Shown: positions 10,073 through 20,650, numbered from the stretch's first letter. The stretch: DNA of 64,000 bases from Anthoceros angustus (GCA_010909165.1 VJWM01000234.1:186001-250000); one strand, 5' to 3'. The notes: a model not told the origin generated them from the letters alone. Numbers and translations are program-made.

Positions 10073-10776
10073 GGATATTATCATTTCCGTATCACTTAGG
10101 GTATGCGTGAGTGATGTGTGTTAGGATAGAGTGCGGTTTAGACATGGACACATCTAGTGCCATGACCGCGATGCAGCTACGGCGCGACAGCTGTCATGGC
10201 ACATAGGATGTTGACAGATGTGATGATTGTGGATGCGGACGGGTGTGTGTCTGGTCATGAGCAGATGTTCATAGGCATTGATGACATATGCTCATATGCA
10301 TGGGCATGGATGATGGGAACACATAAACCCATCTCCGCTATGAACGGAGCGTGACAACAGCAAGCATGAGTTAAAGCCGTAATCACGGCAAGATCACGAT
10401 CCCCGCCGGATTACGACGACCGCCGCCTGCCAAGCAAGTCACCATGACAATGGCCTACGCCGGCGGAAGGAGGTCAAGGGCGCAATCCGTGAACAAGCGA
10501 TTGCCGGCGTTTGTTCGCGACATAGGACACAGCGCCTGTAGGCGTGGTGTGAGGCCTCGAATGAGAAGGGTCGTGGGAGTGCTTGCAAGAGCGCCCAAAT
10601 AAGCTTGGCCGGCTTGTACGTTTGAGAATGTGCCCGAAGGACGCCAACGAGTTTTGCCATTTCTTTCACCCTCCAAGGTTTGGACGAGGATATTATCATT
10701 TCCGTATCACTTAGGTATGCGTGAGTGATGTGTGTTAGGATAGAGTGCGGTTTAGACATGGACCCATTTAGTGCCA
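10073..10776. repeat. Pair of ~90-bp direct repeats about 0.6 kb apart
   Basis: The segment 10073-10162 recurs at 10688-10776 with only a few differences. Both start GGATATTATCATTTCCGTAT and end with a TTTAGACATGGAC motif plus AGTGCCA. The 525 bases between them contain no recognised gene; there is weak minus-strand open frame only. The layout could be a small non-autonomous terminal-repeat element or a local duplication. I see no clear TG/CA ends or target duplication. Confidence 0.6.
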
Positions 10777-11316
10777 CCGCTGGCGTACCACGGGCGCATA
10801 CATGGCCCTCCGCCAAGGATGGATGGAGGGAGAGGGTCAAGAGAGCAGCGTCGATGGTCCCGCGAAGCGCGCAGGAACGAGTTTCCCATGGCTAGCGGGT
10901 CAAGCTACGCCGATGGCGGCAGAGGAGGAGCACGCAGGAGCAAGGCTGCAAGAGGGCGGTTTGAGGCGCCTTGGCGGCTCAAGAGAGTCCGCCGACTCGC
11001 TGGAGGGCCTAGCGACGAGATCACTTCAAGAAGCCGCCAAAGACGCCGCCAAAGCACGCCTAACTACCGGAGCACTCGAGGAGGAGCACGTGTGCTCCGG
11101 CTCATTCAACAAGTCGATTCAAAATTTCACTACCATGCGGAGCTCAAGGCCCCTGGAGGTCCCGAGTCACCCCACAATCGGCTGGAGCCTGGACGGGCCG
11201 AGGGAGGAGGGAGAGATGAAGGCCCTGAGATAAGGCACCACCGAGACCTGGGAGCGCCTGCTCAGCCTAAGGCCGCAGCTGGGAAGGAAGCACCAGGAGT
11301 GGTGGACACGGGCTGA
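10771..11316 (+). CDS. Hypothetical Arg/Gly/Glu-rich open frames (two overlapping frames)
   Basis: Two overlapping + strand frames, 10771-11316 (181 codons) and 10802-11233 (143 codons), are open. The second has Ala/Glu/Leu-rich stretches (EEEHAGARLQEGGLRRLGGS, SLQEAAKDAAKARLTTGALE) resembling the coiled-coil tails of the gag-like family; the first is Arg/Gly-rich and may simply be open by composition. No domain is recognised. The more likely reading is a decayed gag-like coiled coil in the 10802 frame. Confidence 0.25.
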   Translation: MPPLAYHGRIHGPPPRMDGGRGSREQRRWSREARRNEFPMASGSSYADGGRGGARRSKAARGRFEAPWRLKRVRRLAGGPSDEITSRSRQRRRQSTPNYRSTRGGARVLRLIQQVDSKFHYHAELKAPGGPESPHNRLEPGRAEGGGRDEGPEIRHHRDLGAPAQPKAAAGKEAPGVVDTG

Positions 11317-11990
11317 CCCCACTGGCTCGAGGTAATTCCCGCACTCCCACTCACGAAAGGAAGGGAGGAGGGCCCCGAGGGGGCTATAGAGGGGAAGTCC
11401 CGAGGACTTGAGACAGCTGGGTCCGGTGGGGGAGGACGACACGGAAGTCCACGGGCGAGAAGTCCAGAACTCCGAGGAACCGACTCGAGGTCCCGGACTA
11501 AGAATGAGCCACCGAGGTCCTGACCGGAATAAGGACACCCTAAGGTCCGACCCCGTAGCCTAGACCTGACCCCGGGTCCGGACCTGGCAAGGCACGGACC
11601 TTGAGGTCCGGACTCATAGAGTCGGGACCGACCCCGAGGTCCCGGACTTAGGAGGAGAGGGGAATCACCACCGACCGCCTGTGCGGAGCAACCTCTTGGG
11701 GACCCGCAGAGTAGGGACCCACCAACAGAGAGGAAGGCGGAGGACTTGGTGATGATCGCCAGTCGCCGCCACGGCTCAACCCCGATGTGAGTCTCGAAGG
11801 TGAAGGGCCCGCGGATCATTCGATTGCGCGCCGCAATTGTCGTGGCTAGGATTGGGCCACCATCACCGGGCGAATCACGGGCACTCCCAAAATTTCATCG
11901 CCACGAGATAGGCTAATGGAGGGAAATGCAGTAGGGCTGTTAGGCACCGTCGGGCCACCAGCCTCGTAGTAGGGGTGTAATAAAGACGCC
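11317..11990. repeat. Low-complexity GGTCCGGAC-type sequence
   Basis: From about 11450 to 11660 the sequence is built from imperfect short units such as GGTCCGGACC, GAGGTCC and CCCGGAC on both strands. Long open frames here (notably minus strand 11262-11819) follow from this composition and are not called genes. Confidence 0.5.
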
Positions 11991-12002
11991 TGCCCTCATG
12001 AG

Positions 12003-12010
12003 TATATAAG
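12003..12010 (+). promoter_or_regulatory. TATA box of an LTR-like promoter
   Basis: TATATAAG stands in an otherwise GC-rich context, about 20 bases upstream of a change to T-rich sequence. The following 500 bases lead to gag-like copy G2. The position fits the U3/R border of a 5' LTR, but no partner repeat or primer site was found, so a solitary promoter-like motif is all that is shown. Confidence 0.4.
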
Positions 12011-12517
12011 AGGGCGTAGAGGCCTAGCTAGTAAAGCATCTTTTCTGGGGTGGATACGCCTCTTTGTAGACCTCGTGCATCCCGCTAACGTGAGTCTTGA
12101 GTCACCGAGTGCACGATAGCCCCAAGCAAGATTGATCAAGGTCCCGTGACGGACCAACGTGGTGGTGGTGCAGGGCGAACGATGAGACCCTGTTTCCAGA
12201 GCCGGGCCGACGTGGACGGACCGAACGCATGAGCCGGTGGAACCTCGTGGAGGGCGGTAGAGCCCGAATCGGAGGCTCGCGGAACGATTTATCGAGGTCC
12301 AGACTGATGCAACCCACCCACTCTTCCCAAAAGAACGAAGGAGCGAGGAGAGTGTGAGGAGAACGGACTAGACGAACGAGGGGCGGATCAGTATACGGAC
12401 GCTAACAAGTCTTAAACGCTTGGCCACGCCCACCGGAGGACGTTAAGAGTAGTTAGTAGTAAAACGCGAAAGGCCACGCTTGAGTCCGAAACGGTCATGA
12501 TGGTGAGGTGAGAAACC
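12011..12517. other. Unassigned between TATA box and gag-like copy G2
   Basis: No open frame of note and no recognised primer-binding motif. By position it may be U5 plus leader of the element that carries G2. Confidence 0.3.
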
Positions 12518-13186
12518 ATGAGACGCGCTAAAATGGAACTTATCGCCTCTTGGAACGGACTTTGTTACAACGACACCCAGACTGCCTTACCGTCAGCTGA
12601 AAGCCGCCACGCTTTTGGTGGCAACTCAACCCCCGAGACTTGGTGGATTTCAGGCAATGGGCGGAAGAGGAGAACATCCAATTGGGGTGGGTGTATGGCC
12701 GCCAATGGGCCTACACTAATTTGGAGCTGATTGAGGAGTGTTACATCAACCTCTATCCAGGTGTATGGGAGGCCGGAGGAGGAGAGCTCAAGAATCGCTC
12801 TCCTCGAGAGGATGAACGGGGGGAAGAGAATTTCCATTTCGGAAATTCCACATGAGGTCTTAGACATGATGGATGGGGGAGTAAAAGCCCACGCCAAGAA
12901 CGGTTGGAAGACGGACAGCATCAAGGAGTTGAAGTGGAGGCTCTTTGCCAAGATTGTGTTGGGATTGGTAAACTACCAACGCACTTCTTATTTCACCACC
13001 AACTTCCTTCAATTCTTGTGGAAGATTTCATGGCGAGCGCTGCTTCTATTGGGGATCATGTATGAGGCCTACATCCGCCACAGGGAGAAGCTTCTCAGGC
13101 CAAACACCGTGGATGAGGAGGGAGCAAGGCCATGCTACCTCAACATCTACTTGGTGCATTTGTTGGAGATGAGGGCTCTCGACTAA
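12518..13186 (+). pseudogene. Gag-like protein of family G, copy G2 (best preserved)
   Basis: Three overlapping frames cover the protein. The frame 12640-12855 gives VDFRQWAEEENIQLGWVYG and LIEECYINLYPGVWE; the frame 12731-13186 gives EVLDMM, NGWKTDSIKELKWRLFAKIV, GIMYEAYIRHREKLLRP and YLNIYLVHLLEMR. The same segments appear at 17.6-18.2 kb and in part at 57.3-57.5 kb. I do not recognise the domain by name; it resembles the long Gag N-terminal domains found in some plant gypsy elements. The frame break between the two parts lies near 12840. The domain is followed by a Pro/Gly/Glu-rich linker. Confidence 0.55.
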
Positions 13187-13600
13187 GGAGCTGAGGATGC
13201 CTGCATCTGAGATCATCCACCTCCAGCCAAGCCTTGAGAGACCTTTGCCCTTTGCTCTAAGGAAGACAATAGGAGGGCAAACTTCCACAAGCGCGCCAGA
13301 GCCAAGGATTGAGGAGGTGGAGGCAGCACCAGTGAGATTGCCGGAGTGGGAGGCTTTTCCCCCACAAGAAGAACGAGGAGGAGGAAGCCAAGATCAGGCC
13401 ATAGAGGGCCAAGTGGTGGTCTATGAGGGGACACCTACCACGGTGGGGGAGCAGCCTACCGCAGTAGGGAAGGCAGCCCCAGGGGTGGGAGGAATCCCCA
13501 CCATCTCAGCGGGTGCAGTGAGGCATCACAGCCTCACCCAAGAGGGGAGTACCTCACCCCAGAGGTGAGGCACACTACGGTAGTGCGATCATCGCTGGAC
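13187..13600 (+). pseudogene. Gag-like G2, Pro/Gly/Glu-rich linker (truncated)
   Basis: The 123-codon frame 13197-13568 is rich in Pro, Gly, Glu and Gln (VEAAPVRLPEWEAFPPQEE, then repeated TTVGEQPTAVG-like units). Similar sequence follows the N-terminal domain at 18.3-18.6 kb and 57.6-57.8 kb. Here the coiled-coil part is missing: the sequence switches at about 13640 to an AT-rich block, so G2 is cut off by insertion or recombination. Confidence 0.45.
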
Positions 13601-13639
13601 CCAACCTACCGCGTAGGTAGGCACCCGCTGCCGCAGGAT

Positions 13640-14040
13640 ACTAACTTCTACCTGTTTAATGTTTGATTAGCATTAATTAATCTAATTACTTATCTTTAAG
13701 TAAGTAATTAGTGTTAATTAATCTAAAGTGCTTATGTTAATTAAGCATTGATTAGTGTTAATTAATCTAATGTGCTTATGTTAATTAAGCATTGATTAGT
13801 GTTAATTAAACATGGTTAGCAATAGCTAAGTGGATAAGCTCAAGTATGCTTTGGCATATTCCTTGCATATTATAGTGTATTCTTAGGATACAATAGCTAA
13901 GTGGATAAGCTCAAGTAATATGCTTTGGCATATTCCTTGCATATTATAGTGTATTCTTAGGATATTTCGCATATGCCGATGCCAATAGATATCTTGAATA
14001 TGCGCCGTGGTCTAGTATATAGACCCTTCCATTGAGGACA
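13640..14040 (+). repeat. AT-rich LTR-like block, copy 1, with internal tandem repeats
   Basis: This block matches 47,765-48,060 closely. It begins with two to three ~45-bp units ending in the palindrome-like TTAATTAAGCATTGATTAG. It then holds a 71-74 bp tandem duplication, 13820-13890 and 13891-13964 (starting CAATAGCTAAGTGGATAAGC), which is single in the other copy. TATATAG at 14016-14022 precedes ACCCTTCCATTGAGGACAAG. A TATA box in the same place in both copies supports a U3/R-type promoter. Edges are uncertain. Confidence 0.6.
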
Positions 14041-14159
14041 AGTGATCATAGCTTGTCCTCAGATATGCAATGCAAGAGCGCGAGGAGGCCAAAGCGACCG
14101 AGAGCGATGTGAGGAATTTGCGTGTTGTTCTCGTGGGAGAGCCACACGACGCGAGCTAC

Positions 14160-14640
14160 CTCCTGTTGTTACAAGCATTGCACGCTAGGTGGCGATGCTA
14201 GCGATGCCAGGCTTGTGGCGATGCTAGCGATGCATGCTAGGCGATGCCAGGCGATGCCAGCTTAGGCGACGCTAGGCGATAGTGACGCCAGCGACTAGGC
14301 GCCAGGCGATGCTAGGCGATGCCAGCGATGCCAGGCTAGGCGAGGCTACGCGAGGCGACGCCAGCCTTGCAAGGCAAGGGACTCCAAGTGCCCAAGGCTT
14401 GAAGGCCAGAGAGGGGACCCAAGCCCAAGGCCAAGGAGAGGAGGCGAAGAAGCCCAAGTCCAAGGCCAAGGAGAGGAGGCAAGAAGCCCAAGTCCAAGGC
14501 CAGGAGAGGAGGCGAAGCCCAAGGCCAAGGAGAGGAGGCGGCCCAAGTCCAAGGCCAAGGAGAGGAGGCGAAGAAGCCCAAGTCCAAGGCCAAGAGGAGG
14601 AGGAAGCCCTACCAAGGAGAGGAATGAGGCTCCATAAGGG
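14160..14640 (+). repeat. Minisatellites: GCGATGCTAG units, then AAGGCCAAGGAGAGGAGGCG units
   Basis: From about 14180 to 14345 short units of the type GCGATGCTAG/GCGATGCCAG repeat many times. From about 14400 to 14620 a ~40-base unit built of AAGCCCAAGTCC and AAGGCCAAGGAGAGGAGGCG repeats five to six times. The 123-codon frame 14282-14653 through the second array gives Gln/Gly/Glu/Arg/Lys-rich repeats (EEAQVQGQ). Both arrays recur in the same order at 48,290-48,720, after the same AT-rich block, so they belong to that mobile unit. Whether the peptide is made is unknown. Confidence 0.65.
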
Positions 14641-14649
14641 GGCTGGCCT

Positions 14650-15249
14650 TTAAGGCCAACAACCAAGGGAGAAACAAGAGTATTTTACTCTTGGGCGCCG
14701 GATTTCATGGGATAAGTGGATAGGCATGGGTATGTCATCAGCCCATTTGACTTCAGTTTCCAAAACCCTTTCGTTGATTGGCACCCCATCCAGGTACTGA
14801 TCCGACCAACGGGTGCTTATCTGCAGAGTTCTTACGTCTTTGCTATCCAACTCACCCATCTGAGGTTGTTATTTGGCCAATAGACTGAAGAGTATTTGTA
14901 TGCAATTTAGACATGCATAGATACTTAGAGGTTTCACTAATCACGATCTGATCAAGCGGGGTTTGTTAACCTTGATTAAGAGGTTTGACCTAGCCACTAA
15001 CCGCCTGGAGTGCATGCCCGACACACTCGATCCGGACGGAGCTACCAACCAGCAAGTCCATGAGCGAATTCAAGTCCCGACCAAGAGAGAGAAGTGCGAA
15101 CACTCGATTTTGGTACCAATAAGGACGCGGAGGAACCCAAATGACAATCAACAATCTTTGAAGGATCCGTGAGTGGCAACACACAAGACACGTTAGTGCT
15201 GCCGACAACTCAGGAAGCGAGAGGAGGACTTGTCTCTTGAGTCGCCAAG
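14650..15249. other. Unassigned between minisatellite and gypsy gag
   Basis: There is a 69-codon minus-strand frame (14650-14859) without a recognised domain. By position this could be the LTR or leader of the gypsy gag that follows; no primer-site motif is clear. Confidence 0.3.
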
Positions 15250-16080
15250 ATGGGAGGAGACAAGGATCGAATGGAGTTGTTCACAGGACGAGCGGGCACC
15301 TTGCCACTGGAGGACTTCATCGAGAAGTACGGTGCGGTGTGCGGAGATGGAATTGAAGACCGGATACACGATATACGGCTTCATCCAAATGCCAAGTACT
15401 TGGGGATGAAGCATTGGCGTGCTATCGCGAGCACAAGGCGAGGTTGTTGAGCGCACATCCGGAGGACCAGAGTAGCGCTCAAGCTGAGGAACCAGCACGG
15501 AAAGGTGGCACCGAGTGGGCACGATCCCATCAAGAGATGTTGACATCTTCCTACCGGAGTTTCGCAAGCACGGATGAGAAGATCTCCGAGATACACTTCA
15601 AGATGAAGTCAGCGAGACTGCAAGATGGCTTATCAAGAATCGACCAGCTTGGTACGTGACACCAAGATCATGAGTGACCGACTCGCAGAGAAGTACTTGC
15701 TGCATTGCCATATGCACATGAAGAAGGTGCAACAAGCGGTGCACAAGGGGCAACACTACACCCTCAAGGAAGTGTACGAGATGGTCGACAAGATAGGGCC
15801 CGACACTTTCTCTCGTGCTGTTGCAAGTGATTACCCAAAGACAAGTAGGAGTGGTGGACATGACCGACGCGGAGGTCGAGTGGAGGAGCTCGGCGAGACA
15901 AGCCACCCACACAGCCCAAGTGACGAGCCTCGTGAGGTGCCGAGGACGGACCATTCCCCTCATGAGTGCGAGCATGCATTCGGAGGAGTCAAGGGTGAGG
16001 AGCCATGCCCTAGGTGTGGGAGGGGCACAATGAAGCGGCATGTTGGGAGAAGCATCCGAATTGCGGCCTACGGGTTATCG
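15250..16080 (+). pseudogene. Ty3/gypsy-like gag with CCHC zinc knuckle (frameshifted)
   Basis: The frame from 15250 starts MGGDKDRMELFTGRAGTLPL, then EDFIEKYGA, a retrotransposon gag-like opening. A second frame from 15625 gives a capsid-like stretch with KYLLHCHMHMKKVQQAV and LKEVYEMVDKIG. Near 16005-16065 the nucleocapsid knuckle is readable if one frame change is allowed: CPRCG in one frame and GHNEAACWEKHP in the next, giving the C-x2-C-x4-H-x4-C pattern. The knuckle binds element RNA during packaging. Gag is broken at least twice. Confidence 0.6.
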
Positions 16081-16640
16081 AGCAGCAACCCCGCCAATGC
16101 AGGCCAACCTCATCCACAAAATCACGAAGAGCAAAGGCGCGTGGAGGAGGCACTGCAAGTCCCGTGGACAAAAGAAACGGGAAGCATCAAAGAAGACGAT
16201 GGACAGCTACGTGGCACGCCGCAAAGCTGGAGAAGGTGGAAGGCGAAGATCAAGGAGAGCAGCTCATCATCGAGGACGAAGAAGATGAGCACAAGCTTGA
16301 TACATGGCGACTGACCAGATCCAAGGGCAGGAAGAAACCTCCGGCACTACGAGAGAAGATAGCTTGAGGAAGAAGAGGATGTCTTGACACCGCAAAGGCG
16401 GAAGACAGAAGGAAGCTTCGGATCCTCTTCCCGAACCTATGCCAAGATGCCAAAGTCGCTTGAGCCATTGCCAAGGAGCAACTGGGGAGCAACATCAAAG
16501 TCCAGTGGGCGATGGAGAAACCCATGCAGATTGCCGACGAGACGATGGCACAAAAGCTCGGAGATGCCATGTTTCAAGACATGGGGTTGAGCGTGAAGGA
16601 AGTCAGGGTTTGACTGGATGTTGACAACCCTTGAAGACGA
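16081..16640 (+). pseudogene. Basic, charged linker between gag and protease
   Basis: Several short frames encode Lys/Arg/Glu/Ser-rich peptides (for example SWRRWKAKIKESSSSSR). No domain is recognised. Position between the knuckle and the protease region suggests the gag-pol linker of the same element. Confidence 0.35.
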
Positions 16641-17225
16641 AGCAAGTGTCCAAGATTTGCCACAACAGTGGCAATGATGTCATTGCCGACTCAAGCCAAG
16701 CATCTCGTGGAGAAGCGGAATGTCGCAGTGGGAGTGGCTTTGGTCAACAATCGGGAGAGGCACATTGAAATCAATGGATTCGCACCAAGGAGGGTGTTGA
16801 TTGACACCGAGCACACCGGTGATCGTTGGAAGAAGAGTGAAGGAAGCGTTGGGTCTCCACCAAGAAAGGTTGAAGGAAACCAAGTGGAAGATCCGCACTG
16901 GGACCACGAGCATGTGTTGGGGTGACAAGGTACAAGCTGAAGGTTTCATTCAAACCAAGAACAGCAGACTTCACCTTTGTCGAGGTACACCGCTTGGTCA
17001 CCGATGCACATTTGATGTCTTGGAGCGGACGCTTTGTACAAACCTCGAGTCATGGTGGATTTGTGGACGAGATGCCTACCATCGATCAGCCGGAGAAGTC
17101 CGGAGCAAAACCGATGAACGGATTGCCCGTGATCCCTCTCAATGCATGGCAAGGATCATGAGAACCCTCATTGCCATGCTCACCCAAAGGTTTGGCGCCA
17201 TAGAAGGACACGCCATACGTGCTTG
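16641..17225 (+). pseudogene. Ty3/gypsy-like aspartic protease region (active site damaged)
   Basis: INGFAPRRVLIDTEHTG (16771-16821) corresponds to the protease flap and active-site strand, where VLIDTGA would be expected, so the catalytic DTG has lost its Gly. The next frame (16801-17226) continues the fold with VIVGRRVKEALGLHQERLKE and MCWGDKVQAEGFI. No reverse transcriptase follows: at about 17.3 kb the sequence turns into the next gag-like element. This is a gag-protease stump of a gypsy-like element. Confidence 0.55.
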
Positions 17226-17429
17226 AACCTCTGTGTGTCTAACAACGGATGGATGGAGGATTTCACGAGGAGGAGGAAGATGTTGAAGTGGGAGTAAGCA
17301 TAATCTAATTCCACTGTGTGGACTGTTTCACTGTGAGAGTCTCAAGGTGAGACACAAAAGGGCGAGAGAGAGCTTGCAATTGGGGAGTAACCTTGACATT
17401 TTGGCCGCTTTTGGGAAGTGAGAGAAGGC
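17226..17429. other. Unassigned leader before gag-like copy G3
   Basis: No open frame. A purine-rich run (GAGGAGGAGGAAGATG, 17259-17274) may be the polypurine tract of the preceding gypsy stump, but no LTR start could be recognised after it. Confidence 0.25.
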
Positions 17430-18250
17430 GCCATGACTGCAGCAGTAAAGGTGGCAAAGGCAAGGCAGCTCACCCGGCCAAGGGCCTATCTCGGGAGGAG
17501 GAAGAGGCAAAAGCCGCCAGCCTAAGCTGGGGTTGCGCAACATGGGCCAGGAGGAGGCGATTTTGAGATGCCACAATTCATGTTTTGCAGGCAACCCAAC
17601 CCCGAGGAAGACTTGGTGGATTTCAAAGGCCACAAGAGGAGAACACATCCACTGGGGTGGGTGTATACGCCAATGGCCTACCAATTTGGAGCCGATTGAG
17701 GAGTGTTCATCAACCTCCATCAAATCGAGGCAGGCCGGGCCGGAAGCGGAATGCTCTGACCGATCTCGCACAGATGCCCCATTTGCCACCAGAGTGGAGG
17801 TGGAGGAGAGCTCAGAATCGCCTCCTCGAAGAGGACGGGGGAAGAGAATTTCCATTTTAAATTTTGAGGTCTTAGACATGATGGATTTGAGAAAAGCCCA
17901 CGCCAAGAATGGTTGGAAGATCGGATAGCATCAAAGAGTTGAAGTGGAGGTTCTTGCCAAGATTGTGCAGAACCACCAACGCACTCTTATTTCAAAGACC
18001 AACCCTTTCAATTCTTGTGGAAGATTTCACAGGAGCCAAGTTTCTGGATTGGGGACCATCATGTATGAGGCCCACATCCACCACAGGAGAAGCCTGCCAA
18101 CACCGTGGATAAGGGAGGAGCAAGGCACATGACTCAAGACCTACTTTGGTGCACTTGTGGGAGACTAGAGGCTCTAACCAGCATGAGCCTCGAGGATGCT
18201 TGCATCCTTTTGAAATTATCCACCTTAGGGCCAAACTTGAGAGGCCTTGC
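17430..18250 (+). pseudogene. Gag-like protein of family G, copy G3, N-terminal domain
   Basis: The reading begins with ATG at 17432 (MTAAVKVAKARQLTRPRAYL), a plausible true N-terminus. Frames then change repeatedly: a region equivalent to G2 follows (NPEEDLVDF, HPLGWVYTPMAYQF), then AHAKNGWK, SIKELKWRF and an acidic DWG motif near 18045. Compared with G2 it has many more small deletions. It is followed by the Pro/Gly linker, the coiled coil and an LTR, so G3 shows the full layout of the family downstream of the N-terminus. Confidence 0.5.
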
Positions 18251-18790
18251 CCTTGCCTCTAAGGAAGACCATAGGAGGGCAACTCCCAAGCATGCCAGGC
18301 CATGATTGAGGAGGTGGAGGCGCATCGCGAGATTGCCGAGTGGGAGGATTTTCCCCACAAGAAGAACAAGGAGGAAAGCAAAAGATCGTGCCACAGAGGG
18401 CCAAGTGGTGGTGTATGAGGGACACCCACCACTTGGGGGAGCAGCCTCACTGAGGGGGAGGTAGTCCCAAGGGTGGGAGGAATCCCACCATCTCATGGGT
18501 ACCAAGGGAGGCACTCACCCCTACCCCAGAGGGAGGCGACTCACCGTGGTAGGGAGGCACACCCTAGGGACCCAGAGACTCAACACGCAGAGGTAGGCAC
18601 CCCACGGTAGGCGTTGCCCCACCATGAGGGAAGAGGAAGGGGTCAGCGAGGCGCCGCGGCCGCGCCTAGGCCGCCATCACCCGTGGCTGCGGAAGGGCAA
18701 ATGGGGCGACGGCGAGCTCACCCCGCCCGCCGACTGTAGAGGAATGCAAGGGGCTGGAAATTTCCAAGAAGAAGCGACCTGGAATTAAAT
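18251..18790 (+). pseudogene. G3 Pro/Gly-rich linker
   Basis: The nucleotide sequence is a decayed version of the G2 linker (13.2-13.6 kb): VVVYEG-like codons near 18405-18420 and repeated ACCCACCAC, GGGAGGC and CACGGTAGG units. The frame is open only in short pieces. Confidence 0.4.
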
Positions 18791-20640
18791 TTAGAGATTT
18801 GGCTGAAAGTGCCCGTGAGGTACTCAGCCCTGTGGATTTGAAGGGAGCGAGGGAGATAACCTATTGGCGGGCGCCGAGGAGAGATCCAGCTAACAAGGCC
18901 CTAGGAGATGATGGAGCGACGAGCCTGACCAAATGGCAATGGAGGCCATGGAGTCCGACGAGAAGGCAGCCAAGTTGGAGAAGGCTGTGGAGAAGCTTCA
19001 GCAGACCTTGTGGACCAGAGGCGAGCGGAGAAGGTCCTGGAGGGAAGATTGTCCCAGACAGAGGAAAGAGCCATCCGGGCAACGACCCAACGGGACACAT
19101 GGAGGCAAAAGATGGAGGAGCATTTTGCCCAACTAGAGTAGGAGCGAAGAAACAAAACTAAAGCTCTAGGGAGAGAGAAGCGGGCCCAAAGCAGGTAGTG
19201 GAGGCAGTTAGGAGGTGTGATGGCCACCCAAGCCATCAAAACCGGGACATGGAAGGAGGAATCAAAGAACCCACTAATTTGAGGAAAAACGCGGGAGTTA
19301 AACGCGATCCAAGTGCAAGAGTCGAGCGCGAGAGTTGCTTAAGGTGAGGAGAGGGAGAGACTTGCACAAGCAATGCTGGAACGAGGAGGAGGTCCAGAGG
19401 AAGGAGCACCACAGAAAGGTGGTGCATAGGATGCTGGTAGTGAGAAAGAGATGATTTTGGGCGGATTATGCCCTTCAAGCGAAAGTGGCTAGCCAGCTGA
19501 GGGAAGCAAGGGAGGAGAATGTGACCCTCCATATTAAGGTGGGCGAGTTGACCACCGCAAGAGACGCCTACAAGGGTAGGTGTGAAGATGGAGAATGGCC
19601 CACGGAGCTCGATGACCTCCAAGTGCAGTATCATAGCTTGGGGGCCCATCTCCACAACAGAATATTGAAGGCCAACAACGAGGTGTTGCGCTTGGCCAAG
19701 AGGAGGACTTTGGGTCCTCATGATGATGACCGGGAGATGTCAAGTGCAGCAACCGAGGCCTCGATTTTGATGAGGCCACGAGTGACATGGACTGAGGAGT
19801 CCGGGAACAGGGAGGTGGAGAGACCTGGCCGAGGGAAGGAGATGGCGCCAGAGCAAGGTGGTGGGCACCCACCATGGGGGTCACCCCTACCACAGTAGCC
19901 AACCCACCTGTAGTAGCCACCCCCACTGCCGTAGTCTCACGCCCACTGGTGGACTCCACTGTAGGTTCCCGGGGGCCGCCTGAGGCCCGTTGAGGATGGA
20001 AGAGCCGGGGGTCCCGCGACACACCCCGGAGGAGGAGACAAGGCGGTGGAGGAGCAGCCCACGAGGAGATCAAGGATGGGGTCCAACCCGCCTGAGACAG
20101 AAGGTGAGAAATTCTCACCCCACCTGGATGAGGGAGGAACCGGCCTGAGAGGAGTCCAAGACGAAAACGTCTGAGGAATCGGAAGGCCATCATGGTTCCA
20201 CAACAAATGGGGATGAAGGATCTTGAAGATGCTCCATGATAGGTATGGACAACCAAAAAGAGCCAATGAAGGATCTTGACCAAGGAGTCTTCACCAAGAG
20301 AAAGAGGAAGGAGAGAACAAGGAAAGGGACCCAATGGTAGAGGTCACCACCTTAGTCGCTTACCACGGTAGGGTGACCTTTGGAAGGAGCGTGGCCAGGC
20401 GGCGGAGGCTGGAAGATGGGCCGCCTGAGCGCGCGGAAGGGGCGCTTGCCTGGAGGGCAAAAAGAATCGGGGCGCCGCCCCGCGGAGCGGGAAGAAAGGG
20501 GTAGAATGGTACTTGCTCCACAAGCTAGGAAGAGGACAGGAACTGGGAGGGGACAAGAGCAAAAAGAGGGCAAGGGAGCCAGTCCACAGGAGACGCGTCG
20601 CCACCCCAGCAAGATGAGGACTGAGAATGGTCAAGGATCA
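18791..20640 (+). pseudogene. G3 coiled-coil region
   Basis: Short frames in three phases encode Glu/Lys/Leu-rich heptads, for example DEKAAKLEKAVEKLQQTLWT (18957-19018) and REAREENVTLHIKVGELTTA (19500-19560). Further on, Pro/Gly/Glu tracts run to about 20,640. The same order, with better preserved heptads, appears at 58.1-58.9 kb. A long coiled coil in a gag-like protein would fit self-assembly; that is inference. The minus-strand frame 19534-20334 (266 codons) is an overlapping shadow without motifs. Confidence 0.45.
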
Positions 20641-20650
20641 TAAATGAGCC

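Noticed and set aside
11262-11819. 185-codon minus-strand open frame
   Set aside because: It runs through GGTCCGGAC-type low-complexity DNA and encodes Pro/Ser/Gly-rich sequence with no domain.
19534-20334. 266-codon minus-strand open frame
   Set aside because: It is the reverse of the family G coiled-coil and linker region, which has homologous + strand coding at 58-59 kb; no motif on the minus strand.
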